A stretch of 13,668 bases of DNA from the NCBI GenBank assembly GCA_013374385.1, contig QBUR01000184.1:1-13668 (forward strand), in the 5' to 3' direction. This DNA is from Candidatus Methanocomedens sp. (GTDB lineage Archaea; Halobacteriota; Methanosarcinia; Methanosarcinales; Methanocomedenaceae). Shown piece by piece: positions 1-6,940 of this stretch (its first letter is position 1; every line of letters begins with the position of its first letter). A model generated the notes under the pieces. It saw only the letters and a list, made by a program, of their open reading frames with translations. It made no database searches and had not been told where the DNA came from. The translations under genes and the position numbers were made by a program.

Positions 1-27
1 ATAAAATCCACAAATCACCTTTTTCAA
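1..27 (-). CDS. Possible 5' end of a leftward gene, truncated by the window edge
   Basis: On the minus strand a GGAGG (39-43) lies 11 bases before a TTG codon at 25-27. It opens a frame reading (M)KKVICGFY that is still open at the window edge. The in-frame stop just upstream of the GGAGG limits the start to TTG 27 or GTG 18. The A/T box at 76-83 would place a minus-strand transcript start near position 54, so the Shine-Dalgarno would be inside the leader. The nine visible residues look like a first beta strand, but this is too little to identify a product. The call rests only on the ribosome site and the open frame, so it is weak. Confidence 0.25.
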
Positions 28-75
28 AACAAGATGATCCTCCTTTCAGTCGGAAATACTGGGCTGTCGACCTAC

Positions 76-83
76 CTTTTAAT
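76..83 (+). promoter_or_regulatory. Candidate TATA box for uvrB
   Basis: TTTTAATA is centred about 31 bases before the uvrB ATG. No Shine-Dalgarno precedes that ATG, so transcription from this box would give a nearly leaderless mRNA. The same AT block read on the minus strand (TATTAAAA) could serve the possible divergent gene. The match to the archaeal consensus is only moderate. Confidence 0.35.
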
Positions 84-110
84 ACCTTTCCTTAACATAA
101 CTTCCAATAA

Positions 111-2075
111 ATGCCCCTTAAAGCAGTATCAGACTTCCAGCCAACAGGTGACCAGGGGCCGGCCATAGAAGCATTATCAAAAGGCATCCTGGCAGGTGAA
201 CGACACCAGACTCTCCTCGGGGTCACTGGTTCAGGCAAGACCTTCACTGTAGCCAAGGTTATCGAAAAGGTCCAGCGGCCCACCCTGATCATTGCCCATA
301 ACAAGACCCTAGCCGCCCAATTGTACAGCGAATTCAAGGCGTTTTTCCCTGACAATGCAGTGGAATACTTTGTCAGTTATTATGATTACTACCAGCCAGA
401 AGCATATTTGCCCACTACAGACACCTATATTGAAAAAGATGCCCATATCAATGAGGAGATCGACAAACTCAGGCTCGCAACCACCCGCTCACTCATTGAA
501 CGACGGGATGTCGTTGTGGTGGCCAGTGTATCCTGTATCTACGGCCTGGGAAGTCCGGAAGAATGGCGCAGCATGACCCTGATACTCGATGTGGGCCAGC
601 ACATTGAACGAAAAACAATCCAGGCCGCACTGGTAGATATCCAGTACGAACGCAATGACCTGAATTTTACTCAGGGCAATTTCAGGGTGCGGGGCGATAC
701 GGTTGAGGTCTTTCCCGCCATGGCAAACCAGGGATTGCGCATAGAATTGTTCGGCGACGAAGTGGAACGTATAACCGAGTTCGACCCATTGACAGGTCAT
801 ACCCTGCACGACCTCCAGCGCGCTGCAATATACCCTGCCCGGCACTATGTTATGCCTGCCGAGACCATTGAAAAAGCCATTGTTTCAATAGAAGCAGAAC
901 TTGAAGTGGAAGTTGAGCGGTTCCGTTTAAAGGGGAAACTTTTGGAAACACAGCGACTGGAACAAAGGACACGGTTCGATATCGAAATGATGCGCGAAAT
1001 TGGGTACTGTTCTGGTATCGAGAACTACAGCGCGCATATGGAAGGTCGCTCGCCCGGAGAGCCACCATTTTCACTACTTGATTTCTTTCCAGACGACTAT
1101 CTAGTCATCCTTGACGAAAGCCATGTTACCCTTCCACAGATCCAGGGAATGCACAATGGAGACCGCGCCCGCAAGGATTCACTTGTGTCCAATGGTTTCA
1201 GGTTGCCAAGTGCCTATGACAACAGGCCGCTGAGGATTGATGAGTTTCGCAAACGTGCAGGGCAGACCATATATGTCTCGGCCACGCCCGGTGATTTTGA
1301 AATGGAAAACAGCACTAAAGTGGTAGAACAGATAATCAGGCCCACCGGGCTGGTGGATCCTGAAGTTGCTATACGGCCTGTAGTAGGACAGGTGGACGAC
1401 CTGATAGGAGAGGTCAGGCGCGAGGTGAATGCAGGCGGACGTGTTCTGGTCACTACCCTGACCAAGCGAATGGCTGAAGACCTGACCGAATACCTGGCTG
1501 AACTCGATATCAAGGCCAGGTATATGCACTCTGACATTCAAACCCTTGAACGGGTGGAAATTATACGGGATTTGCGCCTGGGCGTGTTCGATGTACTGGT
1601 GGGTATTAACCTGTTGAGGGAAGGTCTTGACCTTCCTGAGGTGTCACTTGTCGCGATTCTGGATGCAGATAAGGAAGGGTTCCTGAGGTCTGAGCGCTCG
1701 CTCATCCAGACCATCGGGCGTGCCAGCCGTAATGTAGATGGCAGGGTGGTGATGTATGCTGATAAGATAACCGGTTCAATCAAAAGGGCAATGGATGAAA
1801 CAAATCGGCGGCGTCTCATCCAGCAGGAATATAACCGACAGCACAACATCACGCCTAAGTCCATAACCAAGTCCATCAGGGGAGATATTGTACCAAAATC
1901 CGATGAAATTAGTATAGAGCTCTTTGATGATATGTCTCAAGAGGAGATACTGAATTTAATAATAGACCTGGAAGCCAGTATGCAAAAGGCAGCCAAAAAG
2001 CTTGAGTTTGAAGATGCTGCTTCTATGAGGGACCGTATCAGGGAACTCAAATTAAAACTGGAAGATATCGACTGA
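111..2075 (+). CDS. uvrB: Excinuclease ABC subunit B (UvrB)
   Basis: UvrB is the damage-verifying helicase-like subunit of bacterial-type nucleotide excision repair. It is loaded by UvrA and then recruits the nuclease UvrC. The 654-residue protein has the full family layout: Walker A GVTGSGKT at 37-44, the damage-probing beta-hairpin with SYYDYYQPEAY at 89-99, Walker B DESH at 335-338, helicase motif VI QTIGRASRN at 533-541, and a C-terminal UVR motif at about 612-647 that contacts UvrC and UvrA. Its length is close to that of bacterial UvrB (about 670). The ATG start puts the conserved FQPTGDQ segment at residues 9-15, as in bacterial orthologues. No Shine-Dalgarno precedes it. uvrA and uvrC are not in the window. 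Archaeal UvrABC is generally regarded as acquired from bacteria and occurs mainly in mesophilic methanogens and haloarchaea. Confidence 0.98.
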   Translation: MPLKAVSDFQPTGDQGPAIEALSKGILAGERHQTLLGVTGSGKTFTVAKVIEKVQRPTLIIAHNKTLAAQLYSEFKAFFPDNAVEYFVSYYDYYQPEAYLPTTDTYIEKDAHINEEIDKLRLATTRSLIERRDVVVVASVSCIYGLGSPEEWRSMTLILDVGQHIERKTIQAALVDIQYERNDLNFTQGNFRVRGDTVEVFPAMANQGLRIELFGDEVERITEFDPLTGHTLHDLQRAAIYPARHYVMPAETIEKAIVSIEAELEVEVERFRLKGKLLETQRLEQRTRFDIEMMREIGYCSGIENYSAHMEGRSPGEPPFSLLDFFPDDYLVILDESHVTLPQIQGMHNGDRARKDSLVSNGFRLPSAYDNRPLRIDEFRKRAGQTIYVSATPGDFEMENSTKVVEQIIRPTGLVDPEVAIRPVVGQVDDLIGEVRREVNAGGRVLVTTLTKRMAEDLTEYLAELDIKARYMHSDIQTLERVEIIRDLRLGVFDVLVGINLLREGLDLPEVSLVAILDADKEGFLRSERSLIQTIGRASRNVDGRVVMYADKITGSIKRAMDETNRRRLIQQEYNRQHNITPKSITKSIRGDIVPKSDEISIELFDDMSQEEILNLIIDLEASMQKAAKKLEFEDAASMRDRIRELKLKLEDID

Positions 2076-2087
2076 ACCGTTAACAGT

Positions 2088-2258
2088 CTACCACCCTTCT
2101 GAAAATACACCTGGTTGGGTTATATTTGTCATCATGACAGGGCAATTTTGGGCATTAAGACTATGGCAATATTTCTCCATATGCTTGGCATCAGGGAAAT
2201 AATGGGCCACACTTGCAGTACATCGATTGCCTACAAGGAAGATGCATACATAGCTCAT
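2088..2258 (-). CDS. Candidate small four-cysteine protein (56 residues)
   Basis: This minus-strand frame starts at ATG 2256-2258 and ends at TAG 2088-2090, converging on uvrB with a 12-base gap. A good Shine-Dalgarno, GGTGA (2265-2269), lies 6 bases upstream. A BRE/TATA-like CGAAAATATAG (2326-2336) would start transcription near 2304. The 56-residue product has cysteines at 5, 13, 31 and 39, spaced C-x7-C-x17-C-x7-C, with context GNRCTAS, HYFPD, EKYC and NCP. The symmetrical spacing and the YC and CP contexts resemble small metal-binding proteins that I recall from methanogens, but I cannot name a family. No signal peptide or membrane segment is evident. A long rightward frame in the same place (2115-2369) has no protein-like features and is probably noise. 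Function unknown. Confidence 0.5.
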   Translation of the reverse strand: MSYVCIFLVGNRCTASVAHYFPDAKHMEKYCHSLNAQNCPVMMTNITQPGVFSEGW

Positions 2259-2301
2259 ATTTACTCACCCATACAACTTTTAGTTTTATTTCGCAACAAT
2301 C

Positions 2302-2322
2302 AAACCCCTATGTGGTTTTTTT
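2302..2322 (+). terminator. Hairpin plus T7 tract, possible terminator
   Basis: AAACC (2302-2306) and GGTTT (2314-2318) can pair around a 7-base loop, and the run continues to seven Ts (2316-2322). It lies 227 bases past the uvrB stop, so it could end uvrB transcripts that read through. Archaeal termination relies mainly on T tracts, so the hairpin may not matter. Confidence 0.3.
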
Positions 2323-2325
2323 GCC

Positions 2326-2336
2326 CTATATTTTCG
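2326..2336 (-). promoter_or_regulatory. Candidate BRE/TATA for the four-cysteine gene
   Basis: Read on the minus strand this is CGAAAATATAG, a purine-rich BRE-like stretch running into an A/T box. Its centre is about 72 bases before the ATG at 2258, which predicts a leader of roughly 45 bases containing the GGTGA ribosome site. Confidence 0.3.
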
Positions 2337-2458
2337 GTCAATTTCCCCACAATCATAATTTACCATTAACGATATAAAAGCATTTGTAAATTTAAGGTTT
2401 TTGGTAATGCCAGATTTTCAAGTTTAAAATCAATATTTCACGCCATGGGCATCCATCG

Positions 2459-2510
2459 CATACCCCTGCCCCATCAATAATGACTGTTTTTAACTTGGGG
2501 GGATGGTATG
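2459..2510 (+). other. Imperfect hairpin in the uvrB-bud32 spacer
   Basis: CATACC (2459-2464) pairs with GGTATG (2505-2510), and CCCC (2469-2472) pairs with GGGG (2497-2500). They are separated by a 4x4 internal loop and enclose a 24-base AT-rich loop. The right arm contains a GGGGGG run and an ATG that opens a 17-codon frame ending at 2561. This could be a structured RNA leader or a DNA-level element. Nothing else in 2370-2600 looks like a gene. Confidence 0.3.
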
Positions 2511-2638
2511 GAGTATGACTGGATTAGTCAGGGATTACCAGCATTAAAGGAACGAAAATAATTGGGACCAGTCACAATATTTTTCTTGTACGCATTAAAA
2601 GTCTTCACCATGATATTTATACAATATAAGTCCACAGC

Positions 2639-2646
2639 TTTATATT
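2639..2646 (+). promoter_or_regulatory. TATA box of bud32
   Basis: TTTATATT is centred about 27 bases before the ATG at 2670, which is the standard archaeal TATA-to-start distance if the transcript begins at the start codon. It therefore predicts a leaderless mRNA and supports 2670 over the longer frame from 2562. A second box-like TTTATACA lies at 2616-2623. Confidence 0.55.
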
Positions 2647-2669
2647 ATTCCAGATCATTTTCCTCACCC

Positions 2670-3242
2670 ATGTTCTTAGCCATGGGTGCCGAAGCCACAA
2701 TCGAACTCAGGGACGGTATGGTCATCAAGAAACGCCTGCGAAAGGGCTACCGCCTGGAATCCCTTGATAACCTAATTCGCAGGGACCGTACCCGGACAGA
2801 AGCCCGCCTCATATCTGAGTCCAGGCGCAATGGTGTGCCCACTCCCATAATCTATGACATTGAGGACTTCGAGATTACAATGGAATACATTGAAGGCCCA
2901 AAAATAAAGGATATCATCACACCTCGGTTAAGCAACGATGTGGGAGTTGTGGTGGGCAAGCTCCACGCTGCCAATATTGTACACGGCGACCTCACCACCT
3001 CCAACATGATACTGCACAACGACCGGATATACCTCATCGACTTCGGGCTAGCCTATTATGACAACTCTGTGGAGGCGCAGGGTGTGGACATCCATGTACT
3101 GTTCCAGACCTACGAGAGCACACACAACGACCATGAAGAACTTATATCCGCATTCTCCGGGGCGTACCGCCAGACCTTTTCAGGTGCTGACGCTGTACTT
3201 GAGCGGGTAACACAGATTAAAAGGAGAGGACGGTATGCATAA
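2670..3242 (+). CDS. bud32: Bud32 (PRPK-type) kinase/ATPase of the KEOPS complex
   Basis: Bud32 is the small atypical kinase that activates Kae1 in KEOPS, which makes the t6A37 modification of ANN-decoding tRNAs. From the chosen start the protein has 190 residues: MGAEATIEL at 5-13 in place of a glycine loop, the basic KKR..KGYR..LD segment at 20-33, RTRTEARL at 40-48, catalytic HGDLTTSN at 105-112, DFGL at 124-127 and the characteristic RRGRY tail at 185-189. The frame is open back to 2562, but the extra 36 residues do not fit the family and overlap the promoter. Bud32 is fused to the C-terminus of Kae1 in many euryarchaea, as I recall also in Methanosarcina. Here no Kae1 lies upstream, so it stands alone. 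It overlaps rdgB by 8 bases. Confidence 0.93.
   Translation: MFLAMGAEATIELRDGMVIKKRLRKGYRLESLDNLIRRDRTRTEARLISESRRNGVPTPIIYDIEDFEITMEYIEGPKIKDIITPRLSNDVGVVVGKLHAANIVHGDLTTSNMILHNDRIYLIDFGLAYYDNSVEAQGVDIHVLFQTYESTHNDHEELISAFSGAYRQTFSGADAVLERVTQIKRRGRYA
3222..3226 (+). promoter_or_regulatory. Shine-Dalgarno of rdgB inside bud32
   Basis: AGGAG sits 8 bases before the rdgB ATG, within the last codons of bud32. It fixes the start at 3235 and indicates that the two genes share one mRNA. Confidence 0.75.
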
Positions 3243-3792
3243 GATATATTTTGCCACTGGCAATGCCCATAAACTCAGGGAAGCAAAAAACATCCTGGGA
3301 GACGTGGGATTTGAAGTAGAGCAGCTCGATTGCGATTATCCCGAACTGCAGGCCGATGACCTTGAGACCATATCAACCTACGGCGCGCGATGGTGTGCTG
3401 ACAAACTGGACAGGGATGTTATGGTAGACGACAGCGGCATATTTATCGATGCCCTGAACGGATTTCCCGGCCCCTATTCACGATATGTGGAAGACCACCT
3501 GGGCAACCAGAAAGTCCTGAAGCTCATGGAAGGTGAGACTAACCGCAAGGCTATGTTCAGGACAGTAGTGGGATTCTGCTTACCCGACGGTGAGCCCCGT
3601 ACATTCACAGGCGAGGTTGTGGGGACCATATCACTTGAAGAACGTGGAACACATGGTTTTGGATACGACCCCATATTCCTGTATGAAGGGCAAACCTTTG
3701 GTGAACTGGAAGATGTCAAAAAGAACCAGATATCACACAGGGGCAATGCCATGCGAAAATTTGCACGGTGGTTGGAATTGAATCGTTGCTGA
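3235..3792 (+). CDS. rdgB: XTP/dITP (non-canonical purine NTP) pyrophosphatase, HAM1/RdgB family
   Basis: This enzyme hydrolyses ITP, dITP and XTP to the monophosphate and pyrophosphate, keeping deaminated purines out of nucleic acids. The 185-residue protein has the family motifs in order: TGNAHKLREA at 8-17 (phosphate binding), DDSG at 65-68 (metal/catalytic), GFPGPYS at 76-82, GFGYDPIF at 141-148 and SHRGNA at 167-172. Its length is normal for the family (180-200). The start is set by a strong AGGAG at 3222-3226. It overlaps the end of bud32 by 8 bases and is probably co-transcribed with it. I recall XTPase following kae1-bud32 in methanogens, so the pair seems conserved even though Kae1 is missing here. 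Confidence 0.96.
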   Translation: MHKIYFATGNAHKLREAKNILGDVGFEVEQLDCDYPELQADDLETISTYGARWCADKLDRDVMVDDSGIFIDALNGFPGPYSRYVEDHLGNQKVLKLMEGETNRKAMFRTVVGFCLPDGEPRTFTGEVVGTISLEERGTHGFGYDPIFLYEGQTFGELEDVKKNQISHRGNAMRKFARWLELNRC

Positions 3793-3831
3793 CACTTGCA
3801 GTTTCTTTATTTAATTAATTCAAATGAAAGT

Positions 3832-3868
3832 ATAAAACAAAAACAAAATAAAAATAAAATACTAAAAC
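3832..3868 (-). terminator. T-rich terminator region of the leftward cluster
   Basis: Read on the minus strand this is a series of T4-T5 runs beginning 7 bases after the Sec61-beta stop, as expected for an archaeal oligo-T terminator. On the plus strand, the TTTCTTTATTTAATT stretch after rdgB (3802-3816) is a weaker candidate for ending the opposing transcript. Confidence 0.5.
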
Positions 3869-3874
3869 AGGATT

Positions 3875-4048
3875 TCAGGGCCAGAGGCCAAAACTGTAAT
3901 TGAGAAATAATAATAAAAGTCCTATCAGCACTCCACCAATCATAATATATTTAGGGTTCATGTGGTATGTGGTTTCATCAACCTCATAATACCGCATCAG
4001 TCCAGCTGATGACTGCAGGCCGCTACCTGTCTGTTTCTTCTTTCCCAA
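3875..4048 (-). CDS. secG: Preprotein translocase subunit Sec61-beta (archaeal SecG)
   Basis: This is the small tail-anchored beta subunit of the archaeal SecYEbeta translocon in the plasma membrane. It has 57 residues: a lysine-rich start (MGKKKQTGSG), the archaeal Sec61-beta signature LQSSAGLMRYYEVDE at 11-25, a proline-containing segment (NPKY, 31-34), and one C-terminal transmembrane helix at about 35-55. The start codon is TTG (4046-4048), with a perfect GGAGG at 4058-4062 nine bases upstream. An ATG four bases further upstream is in another frame and soon meets a stop. Length matches archaeal homologues (about 50-60). It lies 61 bases downstream of the CBS gene and is probably read from the same transcript, followed by a T-rich terminator. 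It is easily missed by length-filtered gene calling. Confidence 0.93.
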   Translation of the reverse strand: MGKKKQTGSGLQSSAGLMRYYEVDETTYHMNPKYIMIGGVLIGLLLLFLNYSFGLWP

Positions 4049-4109
4049 GATACTTATCCTCCATAATTGTATGTGTGATTATCACTAATGAATGTATCGA
4101 CCATTGCCC

Positions 4110-4961
4110 TTATACCAGTGCCTTGAGCAGGTCAAAGTCGTGCAGCATTCCAATTAGTTTATTTCGAGCAGATAGTACAGGCATCTGGTCGATGTTGTTA
4201 CGCTTCAATTTCCTGGCAGCGTCACTCACCGTAGTATTGGGTACAACGGTCATAGGTTCACCCTTCAGGTTTATGACCTCACTCACGGTAGAATCCGGAA
4301 GTTTTATCCGGGCCACACTGTAATACAGGCTCATAGTATCGCGCATTGATTCCCATGTCCATGCATCGTCATCCGAGCCTGCGGACATATCCGAATGCTC
4401 AAGCGAATCCTCGATAATGCTCATATTTATAAGGTCCTTATCGTTTATTACTCCCAGCACTTCACGGTTCACATTCACTACAGGTGCAGCTTTTACCTCT
4501 GCCATCTCCATCATCATTCCCACAACCGAAACAGGAGTTTGGTCCCAAATAACAATTGTCTGGTCACTTATGAGGTCACTAATAGACTCCGAAATGCTTA
4601 AGCCTGCAACGGCACCCACAATATCTGCTATGGTAATCAGACCTACGAGGGTACCATTTTCAACAACGGGTAGCCGCCTAACTCTGTGTTCCAATATTGT
4701 TCTGGCAGCATCCACAATAGACTCGCCGGGTTTGATTGTAATGGGGTCTCTCCGCATCAGGATAGCCAATTGCTCTTCTTCAGGATATTTTAGAAGGTCA
4801 GTCCTGGTAACGATACCTACAAGTTCATCCTTCTTTACCACAGGCACGCCGGAAACATGTTTATTTTTAAGTATTTCAAGTACCTCATCCCTGGAACCAG
4901 GCAATGAAGCATAAGCAACATCCCGCACCATTATGTCTTCAACTGTTGTAAAACCAGGCAT
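4110..4961 (-). CDS. Four-CBS-domain protein
   Basis: CBS pairs bind adenosine nucleotides (AMP, ATP, SAM) and act as energy or ligand sensors. From the ATG at 4961 the protein has 283 residues and four CBS motifs at about 7-58, 66-120, 128-182 and 227-282. Each has the usual GVPVV/RLPVV-type strand followed by a G(I/L/V)(I/V)..xD segment. A linker rich in Asp, Ser and Trp (about 185-215) separates the third and fourth motifs. There is no fused catalytic or DNA-binding domain. The frame extends to a TTG at 5027, but that would overlap uspA and add a low-complexity Asn/Ser tail. ATG 4961 has GGAGT at 4971-4975 and starts right at the first CBS motif. The neighbouring UspA protein also typically binds ATP, so the pair may respond to the same signal. 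The target is unknown. Confidence 0.9.
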   Translation of the reverse strand: MPGFTTVEDIMVRDVAYASLPGSRDEVLEILKNKHVSGVPVVKKDELVGIVTRTDLLKYPEEEQLAILMRRDPITIKPGESIVDAARTILEHRVRRLPVVENGTLVGLITIADIVGAVAGLSISESISDLISDQTIVIWDQTPVSVVGMMMEMAEVKAAPVVNVNREVLGVINDKDLINMSIIEDSLEHSDMSAGSDDDAWTWESMRDTMSLYYSVARIKLPDSTVSEVINLKGEPMTVVPNTTVSDAARKLKRNNIDQMPVLSARNKLIGMLHDFDLLKALV

Positions 4962-5001
4962 TTTTGTAAAACTCCTATTTGGGCTGTTGATGGTGCTTGT
5001 A

Positions 5002-5454
5002 CTATTTGGGTTTTTCCCCTCTAACAACCATCACTGGTATATTTGAGTTCCTTGATACCTTTTCTGCCACACTGCCCAGTAAGAATCTATCAAGACCGCT
5101 TTTGCCAAGTGTTCCCATAACTATGAGGTCGGCTGAAATATTCTCTGATATTTTAATTATTTCCTCAGCAGGATGCCCTTCAACATTGAAACTTTCGATT
5201 TCAAGACCCGCAGATTGAGCCAGGTCTTCCACCAATTTGACAGCATCATCACCTTCCTTTTTCAAAATCTCATACATGTTCTCCATTGCCATATCAACAG
5301 GGATAGAAGTAAAAGCCCCCGTGTCCACAACATACACAGCAGAAAGACTGGCTTCTGATATCCGTGCAACTTCAATAGCGTGTTTGACGGCATGTACTGA
5401 GTTTTCTGAACCGTCCGTTGCAATAACAATTTTCTTAAATATCTCGCTTTTCAT
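5002..5454 (-). CDS. Universal stress protein, UspA family (ATP-binding type)
   Basis: This cytosolic alpha/beta protein of 150 residues forms dimers and responds to stress or energy state. The N-terminal strand IVIATDGSENS (9-19) carries the conserved Asp of UspA. The nucleotide-binding motif G-x2-G-x9-G-(S/T) is intact at 114-128 (G114, G117, G127, S128), so this is probably an ATP-binding member. A strong GGAGG at 5463-5467, eight bases upstream, fixes the ATG start. It lies 15 bases after the amidohydrolase stop and 40 bases before the preferred start of the CBS gene, so the three are likely one transcript. Families this broad do not reveal a specific role. Confidence 0.94.
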   Translation of the reverse strand: MKSEIFKKIVIATDGSENSVHAVKHAIEVARISEASLSAVYVVDTGAFTSIPVDMAMENMYEILKKEGDDAVKLVEDLAQSAGLEIESFNVEGHPAEEIIKISENISADLIVMGTLGKSGLDRFLLGSVAEKVSRNSNIPVMVVRGEKPK

Positions 5455-5469
5455 GAAATCTCCCTCCGT

Positions 5470-6573
5470 TTAAGTAATGATGGTCTTAATGTCATCAGGT
5501 CTGCCCCGCCTTACAAAACTGGCAAGCATATTATGGCTGTTTGATAAATTGGAAGATCTTTTATCCAGCACCATTATTTTTGCCTGCTTTCCTTCCTGTA
5601 TTGAACCGAGTTGTTCGGCCAGTCCAAGCACCCGAGCACCATTTAGTGTACAAATATTAAATACCTGTCTGTCCTCCAGTCCATATACCTTTGACAGGAA
5701 TTCCATTTCAGAGAACATATTAGCCGAATTTAACATAACATTGTCTGTGCCTGCCGCAACCGTGACACCCATCTCCAGCATCCTGGCAATGGGAGGATGG
5801 GCGGGAGAACCCACACGAGTTACGAAATTCGACCTTGGACAGACTACTGCAGGAATATCTGCATCCACGAGCTGTTTAACATGTGTCTCCGAAGCATGTG
5901 TCATGTGCACAATAAAATCAGGCTCCAGTTCAATTGACTTAGAGATGTCTGATATATCCTTTTCACCTCCGTGTATGGCAAAAAGCTTTCCTGCCCTACG
6001 GGCAACACGGGATGCAACTTGTAGCACTTCGAAAGGAACATCATTGACCCCGCTCATACCGATTCCGTTGCAAACTTCCACCAGATCATCCAGTTCACTG
6101 TTGCCCGGTCTTTCCGGGTGCTGCGGCCGGCCCATTATCATCCCATTAAGACCGCCAGAAGCATATGTGTATGTGGCAAGGGCATCTACCAACAGGGACG
6201 CACCTTCTATGCCGCCTTCCCTGAAATCGCAAAATGCACAGGTGCCTGTCCGTATCATATCATTTAATGTCCCGTGCATGGCATCCTTTAGGTCGGCAGC
6301 CAGCGATTCACCGAGTACACGATGTTTTAAGCCATTAGGAGGTCGCACCAGGCTATCCAGGTCAGACAGTGGCGGGTCCTTGATTATAGAATCACCGATA
6401 TGAGTATGCGCATTTACAAAACACGGAGTCACCAATCCATCCAATGTGGCATCTACTGCTGAATCAGTCCCGACTTCTGTGATTATGCCATCTTTCACGC
6501 ACAGGTATCCTTCGATGAGCCTGGGCTCATCGCCATAAAAAATGGTCCCTGAAATAACATGCTCATCAGACAT
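5470..6573 (-). CDS. Metal-dependent amidohydrolase (cytosine deaminase/atrazine hydrolase-like superfamily)
   Basis: This is a TIM-barrel hydrolase that likely deaminates or hydrolyses a nucleobase-like or amide substrate; the substrate is not evident. From ATG 6573 it has 367 residues. Metal-ligand motifs are in place: NAHTH at 54-58 (H56, H58), AIHGGE at 199-204 (H201), HMTHASE at 224-230 (H226) and GTDNVML at 275-281 (D277). The flanking beta-sandwich is formed by the N-terminus (GTIFYGD, VKDGIITEVG) and the C-terminus (GSIQEGKQAKIMVLD). The frame also allows starts at 6627 and 6645. I chose 6573 because the family fold begins there, but the predicted transcript start near 6659 allows all three. 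It heads the set leading to uspA, the CBS gene and secG. Confidence 0.85.
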   Translation of the reverse strand: MSDEHVISGTIFYGDEPRLIEGYLCVKDGIITEVGTDSAVDATLDGLVTPCFVNAHTHIGDSIIKDPPLSDLDSLVRPPNGLKHRVLGESLAADLKDAMHGTLNDMIRTGTCAFCDFREGGIEGASLLVDALATYTYASGGLNGMIMGRPQHPERPGNSELDDLVEVCNGIGMSGVNDVPFEVLQVASRVARRAGKLFAIHGGEKDISDISKSIELEPDFIVHMTHASETHVKQLVDADIPAVVCPRSNFVTRVGSPAHPPIARMLEMGVTVAAGTDNVMLNSANMFSEMEFLSKVYGLEDRQVFNICTLNGARVLGLAEQLGSIQEGKQAKIMVLDKRSSNLSNSHNMLASFVRRGRPDDIKTIIT

Positions 6574-6628
6574 CTTCTGTACAATATTCCTTTTGATTGA
6601 TATTGATTGTGCAACTGGAGGATGCATC

Positions 6629-6635
6629 TTATCAC
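6629..6635 (-). promoter_or_regulatory. GTGATAA motif at the amidohydrolase 5' end
   Basis: GTGATAA occurs on the minus strand just before the ATG at 6625-6627. The same heptamer recurs in the argD promoter and upstream of secG (4079-4085, inside the palindrome GTGATTATCAC, 4075-4085). Whether this is one regulon motif is unproven. Confidence 0.2.
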
Positions 6636-6678
6636 ACTCACACATTTACAGGTTTCACTACAATTTGTACTGGTGTGA

Positions 6679-6690
6679 ATAAAATATAAC
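6679..6690 (-). promoter_or_regulatory. TATA box for the amidohydrolase cluster
   Basis: On the minus strand this is GTTATATTTTAT. A start about 26 bases downstream would fall near 6659, giving a short leader to the ATG at 6645 or 6627, or about 86 bases to 6573. Confidence 0.45.
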
Positions 6691-6930
6691 TGTGTTAATC
6701 TCTCCTTTACAATTTTAATGCGTGATTGGTCGTATTCACCTGTAATAGGCCAACCCCATTGTTTCCGATGGAAAAATAGATAAAAATGAAATAGATTGTA
6801 TTTAGTGTGAATATGTACTGTGATGGTGTTAATAAGAAAAACAACACAGAAAACAGTGTTTTTACTTTAAAGATGTGTTAAATGGTTTTTTTATCGTACA
6901 GACATGTATTTACCCACATTTCTACTGTAT

Positions 6931-6940
6931 ATTATATATA
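6931..6940 (+). promoter_or_regulatory. TATA box of the winged-helix gene
   Basis: ATTATATATA is the best A/T box upstream of the gene. It predicts a transcript start near 6962 and a leader of about 160 bases to the ATG at 7125. The TGTGAAT palindrome would lie just inside the transcribed region, a typical operator position. Confidence 0.45.

Noticed and set aside
2115..2369. Rightward 84-codon frame after uvrB
   Set aside because: It starts with TTG, has no ribosome site, crosses a T7 hairpin and has no protein-like composition. The opposite strand holds a better candidate.
2400..2550. Minus-strand open stretch reading VCDGCPWREI
   Set aside because: It contains an eye-catching CxxC but has no start codon between flanking stops and no ribosome site, so I could not support even a relic gene.
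2562..2669. N-terminal extension of Bud32
   Set aside because: The 36 residues contain the promoter, are not family-like, and the leaderless TATA spacing supports 2670.
4417..4914. 165-codon frame antisense to the CBS gene
   Set aside because: Ser/Thr/Ile-rich shadow of a well-supported coding frame.
4962..5027. TTG-initiated extension of the CBS protein
   Set aside because: It overlaps uspA, is low-complexity, and ATG 4961 has its own GGAG site just ahead of the first CBS motif.
5477..6403. 308-codon frame antisense to the amidohydrolase
   Set aside because: It mirrors codon positions of a gene with intact catalytic motifs, is Ser-rich and shows no domain.
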